Of a DNA stretch of 64,000 nucleotides, positions 46,700 through 56,262 are shown piece by piece. The notes below the pieces were generated by a model. The model was not told the DNA's origin. It did not search any database and worked only from the letters and a program-made list of their open reading frames with translations. This DNA is from Flammula alnicola. Taxonomy: Eukaryota > Basidiomycota > Agaricomycetes > Agaricales > Strophariaceae. Position 1 is the first letter of the stretch; each line of letters begins with the position of its first letter. Where the stretch lies: contig JADNRV010000092.1 in assembly GCA_015499995.1 (NCBI GenBank), positions 124,001 through 188,000 of the forward strand. Direction: 5' to 3'. A program made the position numbers and the translations under genes.

Positions 46700-49600
46700 A
46701 TGCAATTACCATGCTCTCTCTCGTGCGAAAGTCAGAACGGTAGAACAATCGTTGGAACCACTGCCCTCTTGGACTCGGGCGCTGGCGGACAATTCATCCA
46801 CCAGCAGTTTGCGAACTCTCTTGGACTGAAACTACGACGGCTTTGGAGACCGATCAAAGCCAAGAACGTGGACGGAACACCTAATAAGGAAGGAATGATA
46901 TCATACTATGTCATCATCGACCTCACCATCAACGGAAGAATGGACCCGACCCGACTTTTAGTCACCGGCCTCGGGAAGCAGAAGATTATTCTGGGCTTCC
47001 CTTGGCTTCAAAGACAAAACCCGAACATTGACTGGGAACTGGGAACTCTGACCTGGAGAGAAAAGATTAAGAACTCCCTTCGCAAATTCAGGGATGTATT
47101 CATTCGACTTCTTAGGACCGAACCAGCAAAGGAACCACGAAGGGGTTTCACCCCTTCATCGGACGAAATGGACCTACATCTTGACGAACTAAGGACCGAT
47201 CCAGAACCTGACAGGAGCCCCACGTATGCGGAGTTTACTCCCGTATTGAAGAGGACTGTCGAGGTAACCTCGGACGAACTCAACACAGAGACGGACACCA
47301 CGGATGACCTAGTAATTTCTTTTATCAGCGGCGAACTTACCAAAGAAACAAAGGAGACTTGGATCAATGCCAAGACAACCCAAGCGCAAACCTTCGCCTT
47401 CGCCCAAGAAAAACCAAAAGAAGAGAAAACACTGGAAGAAATGATACCGGCAGAATACCACGAATACTTGGACATCTTCGACAAACAAGCGGCAGCTCGC
47501 TTCCCTGAATCTCGACCTTGGGACCACAAGATCGAGATGAAGGAAGGCTTTGAACCAAAATCGTTCAAAACCTACGCCTTGTCACCTGTCGAAGAAGTAA
47601 AGCTGAACGAATTTCTGAAGGAAAACCTCGACAAAGGCTATATCCGACCCTCGACCTCACCTATGGCGTCACCCTTCTTTTTCACCTCGAAGAAGGACGG
47701 ATCCCTGAGACCCTGTCAAGATTATCGGTTTCTAAACGAATGGACGATCAAAAATGCCTATCCACTACCCCTCATTCCCGAACTTATGGACAAGCTCAAA
47801 GGGGCCAAGTACTTCACGAAACTAGATGTGCGTTGGGGCTACAATAACATTCGGATCCGAGATGGAGACCAATGGAAAGCGGCGTTCAAGACAAACAAAG
47901 GACTATTCGAACCCACTGTTATGTTCTTTGGGATGTGCAACTCACCGGCGACCTTCCAATCCATGATGGACGACATGTTCAAAGATATGACCGCCGACAC
48001 CCAAGTCGAACATTGGATAATTATCTACATGGACGACATCCTGCTTTTTTCTAAAAGCAAAGAACGGCTCAAAGAGTACACCAGACGAGTCTTACAACGA
48101 CTCAGAAAGAACGACCTCTTTTTGAAACCTGAAAAGTGCTTCTTCGAACTGCCAACCATGGAGTACCTAGGCATGATCATTGAGGAAGGACGAATTAGGA
48201 TGGACTCTGCCAAACTCAAAGGCATCGCGGACTGGCCAGTACCGAAAACGCTCAAACAAGTTCGATCGTTCCTTGGATTCGGAAACTTCTATCGGAAATT
48301 CATCAGAGCCTATTCAGAAATAGCCCGTTCCATGAACGAGTTATTAAAGAAAGACCAACCCTTTGAATGGACAGACACCGCGCAAAAAGCCTTTGACACC
48401 CTGAAGAGGCGCTTCACTGAAGAACCCGTACTCCTAATGCCAGATACGACCAAACCATTCCAGATAGAATGCGACGCTTCGAAATACGCATCTGGTGCCG
48501 TGCTGTCACAGTTGGACACGAACGGCTCCAGACACCCTTGTGCATTCATCTCGAAGACCTTTTCACCGGCCGAACGGAACTATGAAATCTATGACAGAGA
48601 GCTCCTGGCAATCATCCGAGCCATGCAAGAGTGGAGACACTACATCCAAGGATCACCATTCACGACGACTATCCTATCGGACCACAAGAACCTGACCTAC
48701 TTCCGTTCTGCCCAGAAACTGAACAGACGACAAGCGCGCTGGTCTCTGTTCCTGTCAGAATATGACGTCAAACTGGTTCACCAAGCAGGAAGCAAAATGA
48801 TCCAATCCGACGCACTATCCCGACGGCCAGACCATATCCCAGATGATGATACAGATAACGACGACATGACGCTCTTGCCCGAAGGACTCTTCGTAAACCT
48901 CATAGACCTCGAATTGCAAGAAAAGATTGCCAATTCTCCAAACCTCGACACCGAAGCAGCAGAAGCGCTCAGAATGCTACTGGACGATGGACCACGGCAC
49001 CTACGAAAACGACTAGAGGACTGGACCACCGCTGAACACGATGGAAAACGATTGTTGTTCTATAAAGGGAAAAACTATATCCCTAATAGTCAATCACTGC
49101 GACGCGAAATCGTGGAAAATATCACAAACCGCTGACAGCCGGACACCCGGGTGAACTGGAAACATATAATGCTATTCAGGAACATTACTGGTGGCCCGGT
49201 ATGCGAACCTTCGTGAAATCCTACGTAAAAGGATGCGGAATCTGCCAACAATTCAAGATCAACAGAAATCCGTCACACCCGGCATTAATAGCACAGGAAA
49301 CCGCTCACTCGAAACGACCCTTTGCCGATCCAACGATGGATTTCATCACTGGACTACCCGAGATCAACGGAAAAGATGCGGTACTGGTCGTGGTCGACCA
49401 TGGTCTTACAGGGGGGGTGATTACCATTCCTTGCTCCACTTCGGTCACGCAAGAAGAGACCGGACGCCTACTTTTGGACAATCTATACAAAAGATTCGGA
49501 CTACCTGACAGCCTCAGGTCTGACCGTGGCCCTCAATTTGCGGCAAAAGCCTTCCGAGAGCTTCTGAAGCTCCTTGGCATCAAATCCAAATTGACCACCG

Positions 49601-50390
49601 CCTATCACCCGCAGTCGGATGGTGCTACGGAACGTCTTAACCAAGAAATCGAAGCATATATCTCCATATACTGCTCATCAAATCCAGACACCTGGCTCGA
49701 CTCCATCAGCACTTTGGAATTCACGCACAATGATCGGCGACATGCGGACAGGCAGAGAACCCCGTTTGAACTACAAATGGGGTATTCACCAATCTCCGTT
49801 CCCACCTCATTCGAAAACACGAAATTTCCTGCCGTTGAAACCGAATGAAGCAGTTAATCAAAGATCGAGAAGAAGCACTTGCGGCACATGAACTAGCCCG
49901 AGCAAGGATAGCCGAACGTCGCCAATCGAGATTCGCCCCCTTCAAGAAAGGACAAAGAGTCTGGTTGGATTCACGAAATCTCAAGACGCGTTACAACAAA
50001 AAGATGGCACCTAAACGGGAAGGACCATTTTTGATCAAAGACGTTCTGGGACCCCTAACCTATCGACTCCAGCTCCCGAAACACTGGAGAATTCACGACG
50101 TCTTTCATGCTGTCCTCTTAATGCCTTATGTGGAAAATGAGATTCATGGGAAGAATTTCACACAACCTCCTCCGGATCTCATCGACGGAGAAGAAGAATA
50201 CGAAGTCGACTCAATCCTGAACCACGAGAAACTCCGAAACGGCCGATACCGATTCCTCATCAAATGGAAAGGCTATTCGGTCGAAGAAGCCAATTGGGAA
50301 AACGAAAGCGGGCTTACAAATGCACAGGAAATCCTCACGGCTTACAAACAACGAGTCCACCTCCCGCCCTACCAGAAACGTCAAACTTAG
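46700..50390 (+). pseudogene. Pol: protease, RT, RNase H, integrase, chromodomain; two frameshifts
   Basis: Frame 1 (46700-49135, 811 aa) has a retropepsin-like LDSGAGG at residues 24-30. Reverse transcriptase has LRPCQDYRFLN at about 337, KLDVRWGYNNI at about 374 and the catalytic IIYMDDILLF with YMDD at 443-446. RNase H has IECDASKYASGAVLSQ at 589, LSDHKNL at 659 and QSDALSRRPD at 702. A frameshift near 49,110 leads to the integrase: GHPGELETYNAIQEHYWWPG, CGICQQFK, then DDE residues in MDFITGLP, SDRGPQF and DGATERLNQEIE. A second one-base loss near 49,839 leads to FAPFKKGQRVWLD, a GPF-type module (KREGPFLIKDVLGPLTYRLQ) and a chromodomain (EYEVDSILNHEK ... RFLIKWKGYSVEEANWE). A chromodomain usually steers integration to particular chromatin. 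The frameshifts make this copy defective as read. Confidence 0.92.
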
Positions 50391-50916
50391 ACGCTCACAG
50401 CCTACCGCACAATCAAACACAGCCACCATTTCATACGACATGTGGATCCCGACATTCTATTTTCGAATCCCTTCTGTTCATCGAGCCCAGTCATCGCCAC
50501 CACCTAGACCGTATTCAACGCGATGCCCACCCTTATTCAAAGAAGGATGGACCCCCATTCGACGAGAAACAAATGACATATTGAGAGATGCGAAGAGGGA
50601 AGAGGACAATCTACGAGAGATCGCGAGGAGGATGGAACACAGACGACAAGAGCTAGAAGAAATCCTGAACGACCAAGGAATCCCCACTAAACTACAAGTT
50701 TCACGCACACTGCCCCAACTCTCGACACTCCGAGTCATCACTGACTCACCTGAACCTTCTTCGAGGTTCTCCACAGCCTCGCCGGACCCGACCCCACTCA
50801 TTTTTGGTCGCCGACCTATCAAGAAGAGTCAGTCGGAACCGACACTCCAACTGCTCCGAAAAATCAACAAATCGATCGAAGACTTAGTCAAGTCATTCCG
50901 GAAACACACCCAGTAA
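50320..50916 (+). CDS. Extra ORF overlapping the end of pol
   Basis: 198 codons from an ATG at 50320, overlapping the last 71 bases of pol in another frame. The product is basic and has a helical, probably coiled-coil stretch (EEDNLREIARRMEHRRQELE), a Ser/Pro-rich middle (PEPSSRFSTASPDPTPL) and a basic end (RKINKSIEDLVKSFRKHTQ). No family recognised. It could be read by frameshift from pol or separately. It sits where retroviruses have env but shows no signal peptide or membrane segment. Confidence 0.5.
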   Translation: MHRKSSRLTNNESTSRPTRNVKLRRSQPTAQSNTATISYDMWIPTFYFRIPSVHRAQSSPPPRPYSTRCPPLFKEGWTPIRRETNDILRDAKREEDNLREIARRMEHRRQELEEILNDQGIPTKLQVSRTLPQLSTLRVITDSPEPSSRFSTASPDPTPLIFGRRPIKKSQSEPTLQLLRKINKSIEDLVKSFRKHTQ

Positions 50917-50977
50917 ATCGACTCAGAACCAGTCAAAACAACACCGCCCTCCTCTCGCACAGACCAGGAGGCTTTAG

Positions 50978-50985
50978 TATATAAA
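50978..50985 (+). promoter_or_regulatory. Possible TATA box for the third ORF
   Basis: TATATAAA, ending 50 bp before the ATG at 51035 and following the stop of the previous ORF. A C/A-rich, ACA-rich leader lies between them. It suggests a separate transcript from inside the element. Confidence 0.45.
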
Positions 50986-51034
50986 TTGTATCTTTTGTAC
51001 CATAACTCCCCATCTCATTCCAACCATTCACAAC

Positions 51035-52046
51035 ATGTCTATCACCTCTAACATTATCGATCAGCTCATCGACCGCACTGAGGACCTCTCCCTTGAAGAA
51101 GCCCCTTCCAACTCCGCCCAAGACCGGGTTAACGGCAACTCCGTCACCTCTGGCACCACCAGCACCCCCGAGTCTCGCCGTGCAGCAATAGACACGGTCT
51201 TCAGTAGGGTACGAAGCAACACGATGCGGCTGATCGCCCCGAAGGGCCTGGTCCCAATGCCGTAGAAGCCGAAGCAGAAAACGACGCCATGCCGACCCTC
51301 GAGCCGAACCCGATAACTCCGGTTGGGATACTCCTCCCGACTACTCTGGTTGGGGAACCACCGGCGCACCAGAAGCGACCAACTGGACTGATCGGACCGA
51401 CGTCACGTTCACCTATGAAGAATACACCAGTCGGGTGACCACCGCGCAAGACTACGCTCAGGTCCAGCGTCTGACCCGCACTCATACCTTGTTAGCCTAT
51501 GACACCGAAATCCTCCACCAAACTCAAACGAGCATTGTCGCCCTTCAGGAAGAAATAACACGGCTCCGTGCATACGCCCACACCACCTTCGACAACGCGG
51601 TCTGGCATGGCATACACAGACAGCTCGGTGCTATGTTTGCCCTCAGGAGGACCTTTGTCCCGGCGCGAGGAAACGTACCCAATGGACCCAGGACCCTTCG
51701 AAGAACACCCCACGTACAATTCGTTCCAACTATAATCGTCGAGAGGTCGGACCCTTCCGGCTCCTCTTCCACAGACAGGAGCGGACGTACTAGATCTTCG
51801 GCGTACCACACTGCTCCCCAGTCCCCTATCGTCGGCACACAACGTCGCACGCATTCACACCGACGCTGCTATTCTTGTGGTTCTACCCACCATGTCAGGA
51901 GGGACTGCCGACGTTACGTATGCCGCAGTTGCCACGTCCATGCACCAGGCCATGTCACGGCCAATTGTCCCCGATGGGGATCCAGCAGCGACAACGATAG
52001 CATTGAAATCTATTTTGATGCTGCCGGACGGCCAATCGAAGTCTAG
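51035..52046 (+). pseudogene. Third ORF with two zinc knuckles, before the 3' LTR; frameshifted
   Basis: It starts MSITSNIIDQLIDRTEDLSL at 51035 and changes frame near 51,240 and again near 51,314, where CCC has become CC. It then runs NSGWDTPPDYSGWG ... TFTYEEYTSRVTTAQDY, helical sequence (HQTQTSIVALQEEITRLRAY), and two Cys/His clusters near the end: CYSCGSTHHVRRDC, a standard CX2CX4HX4C, and CRSCHVHAPGHVTANC, a longer variant. The stop is at 52046. It resembles a second Gag-like nucleic-acid-binding protein rather than an envelope. Function unknown. Confidence 0.65.
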
Positions 52047-52066
52047 GTCGATACGGAGTCTCGACA

Positions 52067-52080
52067 TAAGAAGGGGGTAA
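52067..52080 (+). other. Polypurine tract
   Basis: A purine run AAGAAGGGGG followed by TAA directly precedes the 3' LTR, the expected primer site for plus-strand DNA synthesis. Confidence 0.7.
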
Positions 52081-52596
52081 TGTTACGACCGTTTCATTTC
52101 TTTTCATTTCTCTTATCTTATCTTATCTTCACCCGCGCTTAGATGTACGCCAGCTATACTGGACACTTTCTATTTTAGTAGGAGTACCTTCCCGGTTCCG
52201 GACTATTTATAGTTTCCATACTTATGCATCCTCGACGACACTATTATCGTCGAGAGGACTCTCCTCTCTCCATTCTGACTCCTCCACATTCCTGACTCCA
52301 TTCTAACGACTCTAAAGGAGTCACTTTATCATGGTCTGTGCACGCTCAGAGCTAGTATAAATATCGTAGACACGCAACGATGTACTTTAGCTAGTTCTTG
52401 AGAATCTAGACTTCTTGTCTTGCCTCTCTCCTCGCCACGAACATCTAAGCTCGTCGAGCCTCTAGACACATCACTTAAGCTCGTCTGAGCCTCTAAGTGC
52501 GAACGATCCGATCCCAGCACTTCTTGACACGACTTTGGAATCACTGGTTGCTTGACTTCGACGTCGCAATCACGTTGTTTCTTGCTAGTCGTAACA
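52081..52596 (+). repeat. 3' LTR (516 bp)
   Basis: Same ends as the 5' LTR and about 97% identical by eye. Only about one difference falls in the first 330 bases; the remaining dozen or so, including short indels, fall in the last 190. Confidence 0.93.
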
Positions 52597-53140
52597 ATGC
52601 CGTCTCCGCACCCACAGACGGCCAGGGCGTGCAATCTGCACTCCCAGCTCTTGCGTCGACGCCGCCCTCGCACCTACACACCTACAGAAGGCCAGGACGT
52701 GCATGCTGCTGCACGTCCTGCTCTCGGACCCGTCATCCCTAGGTCATTCGACCATCCCACCAGAGCGAACGGCAGATGAACGGAGGGGAACGAGGTTGGT
52801 CGCGACCTTCGCTCTGGGCGTGGATGGGAACGGGCATCGGCGTTGCCGTGCGCTCAGAGGGGTTCAACGAATAGATGCCGCCTCCGCACCCACAGACGAC
52901 CAGGGCATGCCAGATTGCAGCTCTCGCGTCGATGCCGCCTCCGCCCTCGAATGCCCTCCACACCCACAGACGGCCAGGGCGTGCAATATGCATGCCCAGC
53001 TCTCGCATTGATGCCACCTCGCATCAACGCCGCCTCCACATACAGACGACCAGGGCGTGCAATCTGCATGCCCTGCTCTCACGTCGACACCTCCGTACCC
53101 ACAGACAGGACGTGCTCTGTGCACGTCCTGCTCTCACATA
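52597..53140. repeat. Degenerate GC-rich minisatellite
   Basis: Repeated units of roughly 55-80 bp containing GCCGCCTCC ... CCCACAGACGRCCAGGGCRTGCA ... GCTCTCGCRTCGA in variable form, at least five times (for example near 52,599, 52,873, 52,930, 52,965 and 53,030). Two units hold strong hairpins: AGGACGTGCA/TGCACGTCCT near 52,693-52,718 and CAGGACGTG/CACGTCCTG near 53,106-53,130. It directly follows the 3' LTR. Long open frames on both strands here are composition artefacts. Confidence 0.7.
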
Positions 53141-53187
53141 GGTAAGCTACAATGTAGTGTACGATACGGTGTAGCGAACGCATACAA

Positions 53188-53296
53188 TGTACCGTATCAT
53201 ACGGGGCCAGCGAATTCGCTGGACGGCATATAATACCTACTGAGGCGTGCCTATATACATTGTACCGTATCATACGAGGCCAGCGAATTCGCTGGA
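53188..53296. repeat. Two 36-bp direct repeats with a 16-bp palindrome
   Basis: TGTACCGTATCATACG(G/A)GGC... occurs at 53188-53223 and 53261-53296 with one mismatch, 73 bp apart. Each ends in the perfect palindrome CCAGCGAATTCGCTGG (53207-53222, 53280-53295). An inverted partial copy of the CCGTATC part (GATACGG) lies at 53,163. This looks like a subterminal protein-binding array at the left end of the KDZ element. Confidence 0.7.
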
Positions 53297-53618
53297 GCAC
53301 CCTACGGCAGTTAAATTGGTCGGCAATACCACTCGGGAGGTGTTCGGCACTTGCTCGGGACCCATCGCGGTGCCGACGTATGGCACCGGTACCGGCACTC
53401 GGTCAGTCGTCGGCAATGGTGTTGAGGTGCCGACAAGCTGTGGCAGGTCTGCGACTGACACAAATACAGTATAGCGAGAGTCTTATGAATGTATGGTTAG
53501 CAGTGGTACTACTAGGAGTAACTTCACTCTGGATGTTGTGGATCAATAGTAAACATGAGCAATAGCACCGAAATACATGTTATCGACAGTTTCAAGAATG
53601 TGACCGTGCTAAAAAAGG
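53297..53618. other. Left flank of the KDZ gene cluster
   Basis: Non-coding; GCCGAC/GGCACC/CCGGTACCGGC-type motifs typical of the cluster to the right begin at about 53,340. No terminal inverted repeat was identified. Confidence 0.4.
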
Positions 53619-56193
53619 TCAGATATAGTAGTGCCCATGCTCGTCTACGCCCTCCTCATAGTCCGTGTCCTCCTCATCTCCCTCATCAGATTCTTCCTCC
53701 TCATCATCAGGATCAATATCCTCCTCCGGCTGCCCGGCCAGCCACTCAGCATCTACGAAGTCGAAATCTGCAGGGCCAAAAGGACCCTGGGGAAGCGTTA
53801 TGCGGCTGGGGGTCAATGTCAGGGATGCACCAGGTTCATTGAAGGAGGAAGGCAGACGAGGCTGAGTACCGAAATCGGCACCACCACTATCGGCACCGGA
53901 TGTTTCGGCACCTGCGTCATCGGCATCATCGTTGTCTGTAGGAACATGTTAACCAAGAAGGGAGGGAAAGGGAGACGCCATATTTACCATCCTCAGCTGA
54001 CCAGGCAGATGCTGCATCATCAGCAGTGGCGTGCATCTCAGCCTGACGCGCCTGGTTGCCATCGGCATCGGCCGTAGTGTCCTGCTCATCTGAGTCGAAA
54101 GCATTGGCAGCATCATCGGCTGTGATTTCCTTGGATTGGTGCGTCAGAATCGATCTCATAACACAAGGAGTCACCAATACTAACCACGCGATAGTGACCA
54201 GCCGGGGCATCGGCATCGGCATCATAAGTACTTGATCTGGGTGAATGCTCTGATTCATCGTCGGACCAGACATCTGCGGCATCTTCAAATGTAGGAATGA
54301 CATTGGCGCGTGCAGTGTACTGCCGTGGGTTCCGACGGGCAAATTGTTGTCGATGGTCAGTCACGTCAGGAGCAGAGGGGCCCGACCCGGCCACGGCAGG
54401 TTCATCGGGAGTTGGGTCGCCAGGGGAATCGTCATCGCTCCAGACAGCCACAGCATCATCAACTGACAGATGAACGGGTACATTTGGATGGTCCGCACGC
54501 CCGGCAGTTGAGTCGGCAGTTCCTCCGGCAGTGAGGGCGGCAGTGGCTCCGGGCCCGGCAGTTGGACCGGCAGTTGACCCGGCAGTGGTTGGGGCAGTTG
54601 AGGCGGCAGGTGGGTCGGCCTCAGAGTCATTGTCACTCCATGCGATAGCAGCATCCTCAGCAGAGATGCCAGCAGACTTCATGGCAGGGTAACTGCGAAC
54701 ACCATCCCTTGACGGTGTACTGGCATTGATGCCGACAACGGATTCATTCCCGGAGGATGCGTCGCTCCAAATGTCACCAGCGTCATCAGCAGTTACATAC
54801 AGGGGCAGGGGAGTAGGGCGGCCAGTGGCATGGGCCATGAGATTCGCTTCAGTGAGGGGATCCGCGCCAGATGTTGGAGGCAGAGTGTCCCCAGGCTCGG
54901 CCCTTCCAGCGAGACCAGCATCGGCATTTGTCGGGACTGGACGCGTCATTTCGTGCGGCAATGAGGCACGACCGTCACTCGGGAGCATTGTAAAATGAGG
55001 ATCGTTGTGCCACGGTGGGTATGGCTGTGCATCTGGAACTGACATGAGGTCGGGTGCAAGTCCCGTGAACTGTGCACTGCCGGTCCGTAGGGCAGACGGA
55101 ACCGTATCTTTCCTTCTCATTACCCCAAGAGGCAAGGACTCGTTATATCCAGAATGCTGTTTTGCCTTACTGTTTGTCAGCATTAACACCTCGTCCTCCG
55201 TCAGATCGGCACCCCAAACCCACTTCAGGGAGCTTGGTGGCAAGCTTATCAATTGTTGTAGCTCTGAACGAGCCTGGGCAGCAACAGATTTCGATTTCCG
55301 ATTAATCGAGACCGCAGGAGTATCGCCACGGGACCCCGGTGCTTGTTGGCTCAACAACGTCAATAACGGTTCGACTGCCGGTGCCGGTCCTGATGCCGAT
55401 GCCGGTTCACCACCGAGTTCCTTCAGTAACGATTGCTCGTGCAGCACGTGGAGCGAGTCTGCTTTCCGCATGTCTTGTGCGAGTTGATTGGTTGTTTTGG
55501 CCGCCATGCCATCTGCGAGCTGGTAGATCGATTGCAACTCAGTCATGAGGTCCCGGGTGAGATCTTCATTACCTCGGCACCTTTCACAATCGGCAGTGGA
55601 ACGGAGGCCGAACTTAGCCTGCGGGGTGGGAATCAGCTGTCTGCCCTGTCGGACAGTAGGATGTTGCTTATGGTGTACATCCAACGCTGTTTGTATTGTG
55701 GTAAAGGTGAGACGTTCTAGACGTTCCGGTGGGGCATCACCATTCCACCAGTCGAACGCATAGGTGGGAACGAGAGCTGCAGGACTATCGGCATCGATCC
55801 CTGCATCTAGTGCAGCCAGCAGGCTGCTGTGGAATGCCATTGGGAGCAACTGCCGGCGGGCGTGGGCAAGGTTATCGGCCAAAGATCGGATGAGGATCGG
55901 CACCTCGACAACTTGTCCCACAGCAGTCGCAGCACCGACAAATCCGAGCACGTAAAACTGGGGAATATGAGCAACCGGGAATGCTGCTACCATTGAAAAC
56001 ATACCAGCTCCTCTCGAAGACAATATTGCATCCATCGTTGCATTTCGGCATCGGCTTTGCTAATCACAATGAGGGCCTGCCGGAATCGAGATTCTCCGTA
56101 CCAGATAATGTCTTGTGTCAGACGATGGCAGCTTTTTGTAGAACCATTTTGTAAAGAGAACGGGCTGAAGATAGCGAGTACATGGCGCGACAT
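53619..56193 (-). CDS. KDZ-linked acidic protein with repeated DDA-x3-WSD motif
   Basis: Exon 1 starts with the ATG at 56193 (MSRHVLAIFSPFSLQNGS ... MQRWMQYCLREEL). A 47-nt intron (GTATGT ... CCCCAG) joins it to FYVLGFVGAATAVGQVVEVP and a long frame open to 54113. The first 200 residues look folded (YAFDWWNGDAPPERLERLTF, DCERCRG, YQLADGMAAKTTNQLAQDM). The rest is disordered and acidic and carries motif copies TADDAGDIWSDAS, SAEDAAIAWSDND, SVDDAVAVWSDDD, TFEDAADVWSDDE, then ITADDAANAFDSDE and ATADDAASAWSAED in the next frame and exon. The last exon ends in an Asp/Glu-rich tail (EEDIDPDDEEEESDEG) and stops at 53619. A frame slip lies near 54,125. I recognise no enzyme. It lies about 70 bp downstream of the transposase gene, same strand, so it is probably part of the element. 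Confidence 0.65.
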
Positions 56194-56262
56194 TGTTGAA
56201 AGAGATTGTGGTCAGAATCAGAGATAATCAAATTTGTAGATTTTCACAGGCGGATTACATAA

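Larger units (their letters stand above)
44607..52596 (+). mobile_element. Full-length Ty3/Gypsy chromovirus-type LTR retrotransposon
   Basis: 7,990 bp bounded by LTRs that begin TGTTACGA and end TCGTAACA. The internal order is primer-binding site, gag with a zinc knuckle, protease, reverse transcriptase, RNase H, integrase, chromodomain, two extra ORFs, and a polypurine tract. Integrase lies after RNase H and a chromodomain is present, which places it in the chromovirus branch; the self-complementary PBS fits the Tf1/sushi subgroup. gag has one in-frame stop and pol at least two frameshifts, so this copy looks non-autonomous. No matching target-site duplication flanks it (ACTGG versus ATGCC). 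Confidence 0.93.

Noticed and set aside
51035..52046. Envelope gene reading of the ORF after pol
   Set aside because: No signal peptide or membrane segment; two zinc knuckles point to a Gag-like protein.
52599..53141. Open frames of 70-100 codons on both strands
   Set aside because: Produced by the minisatellite; all frames are open because of the repeat composition.
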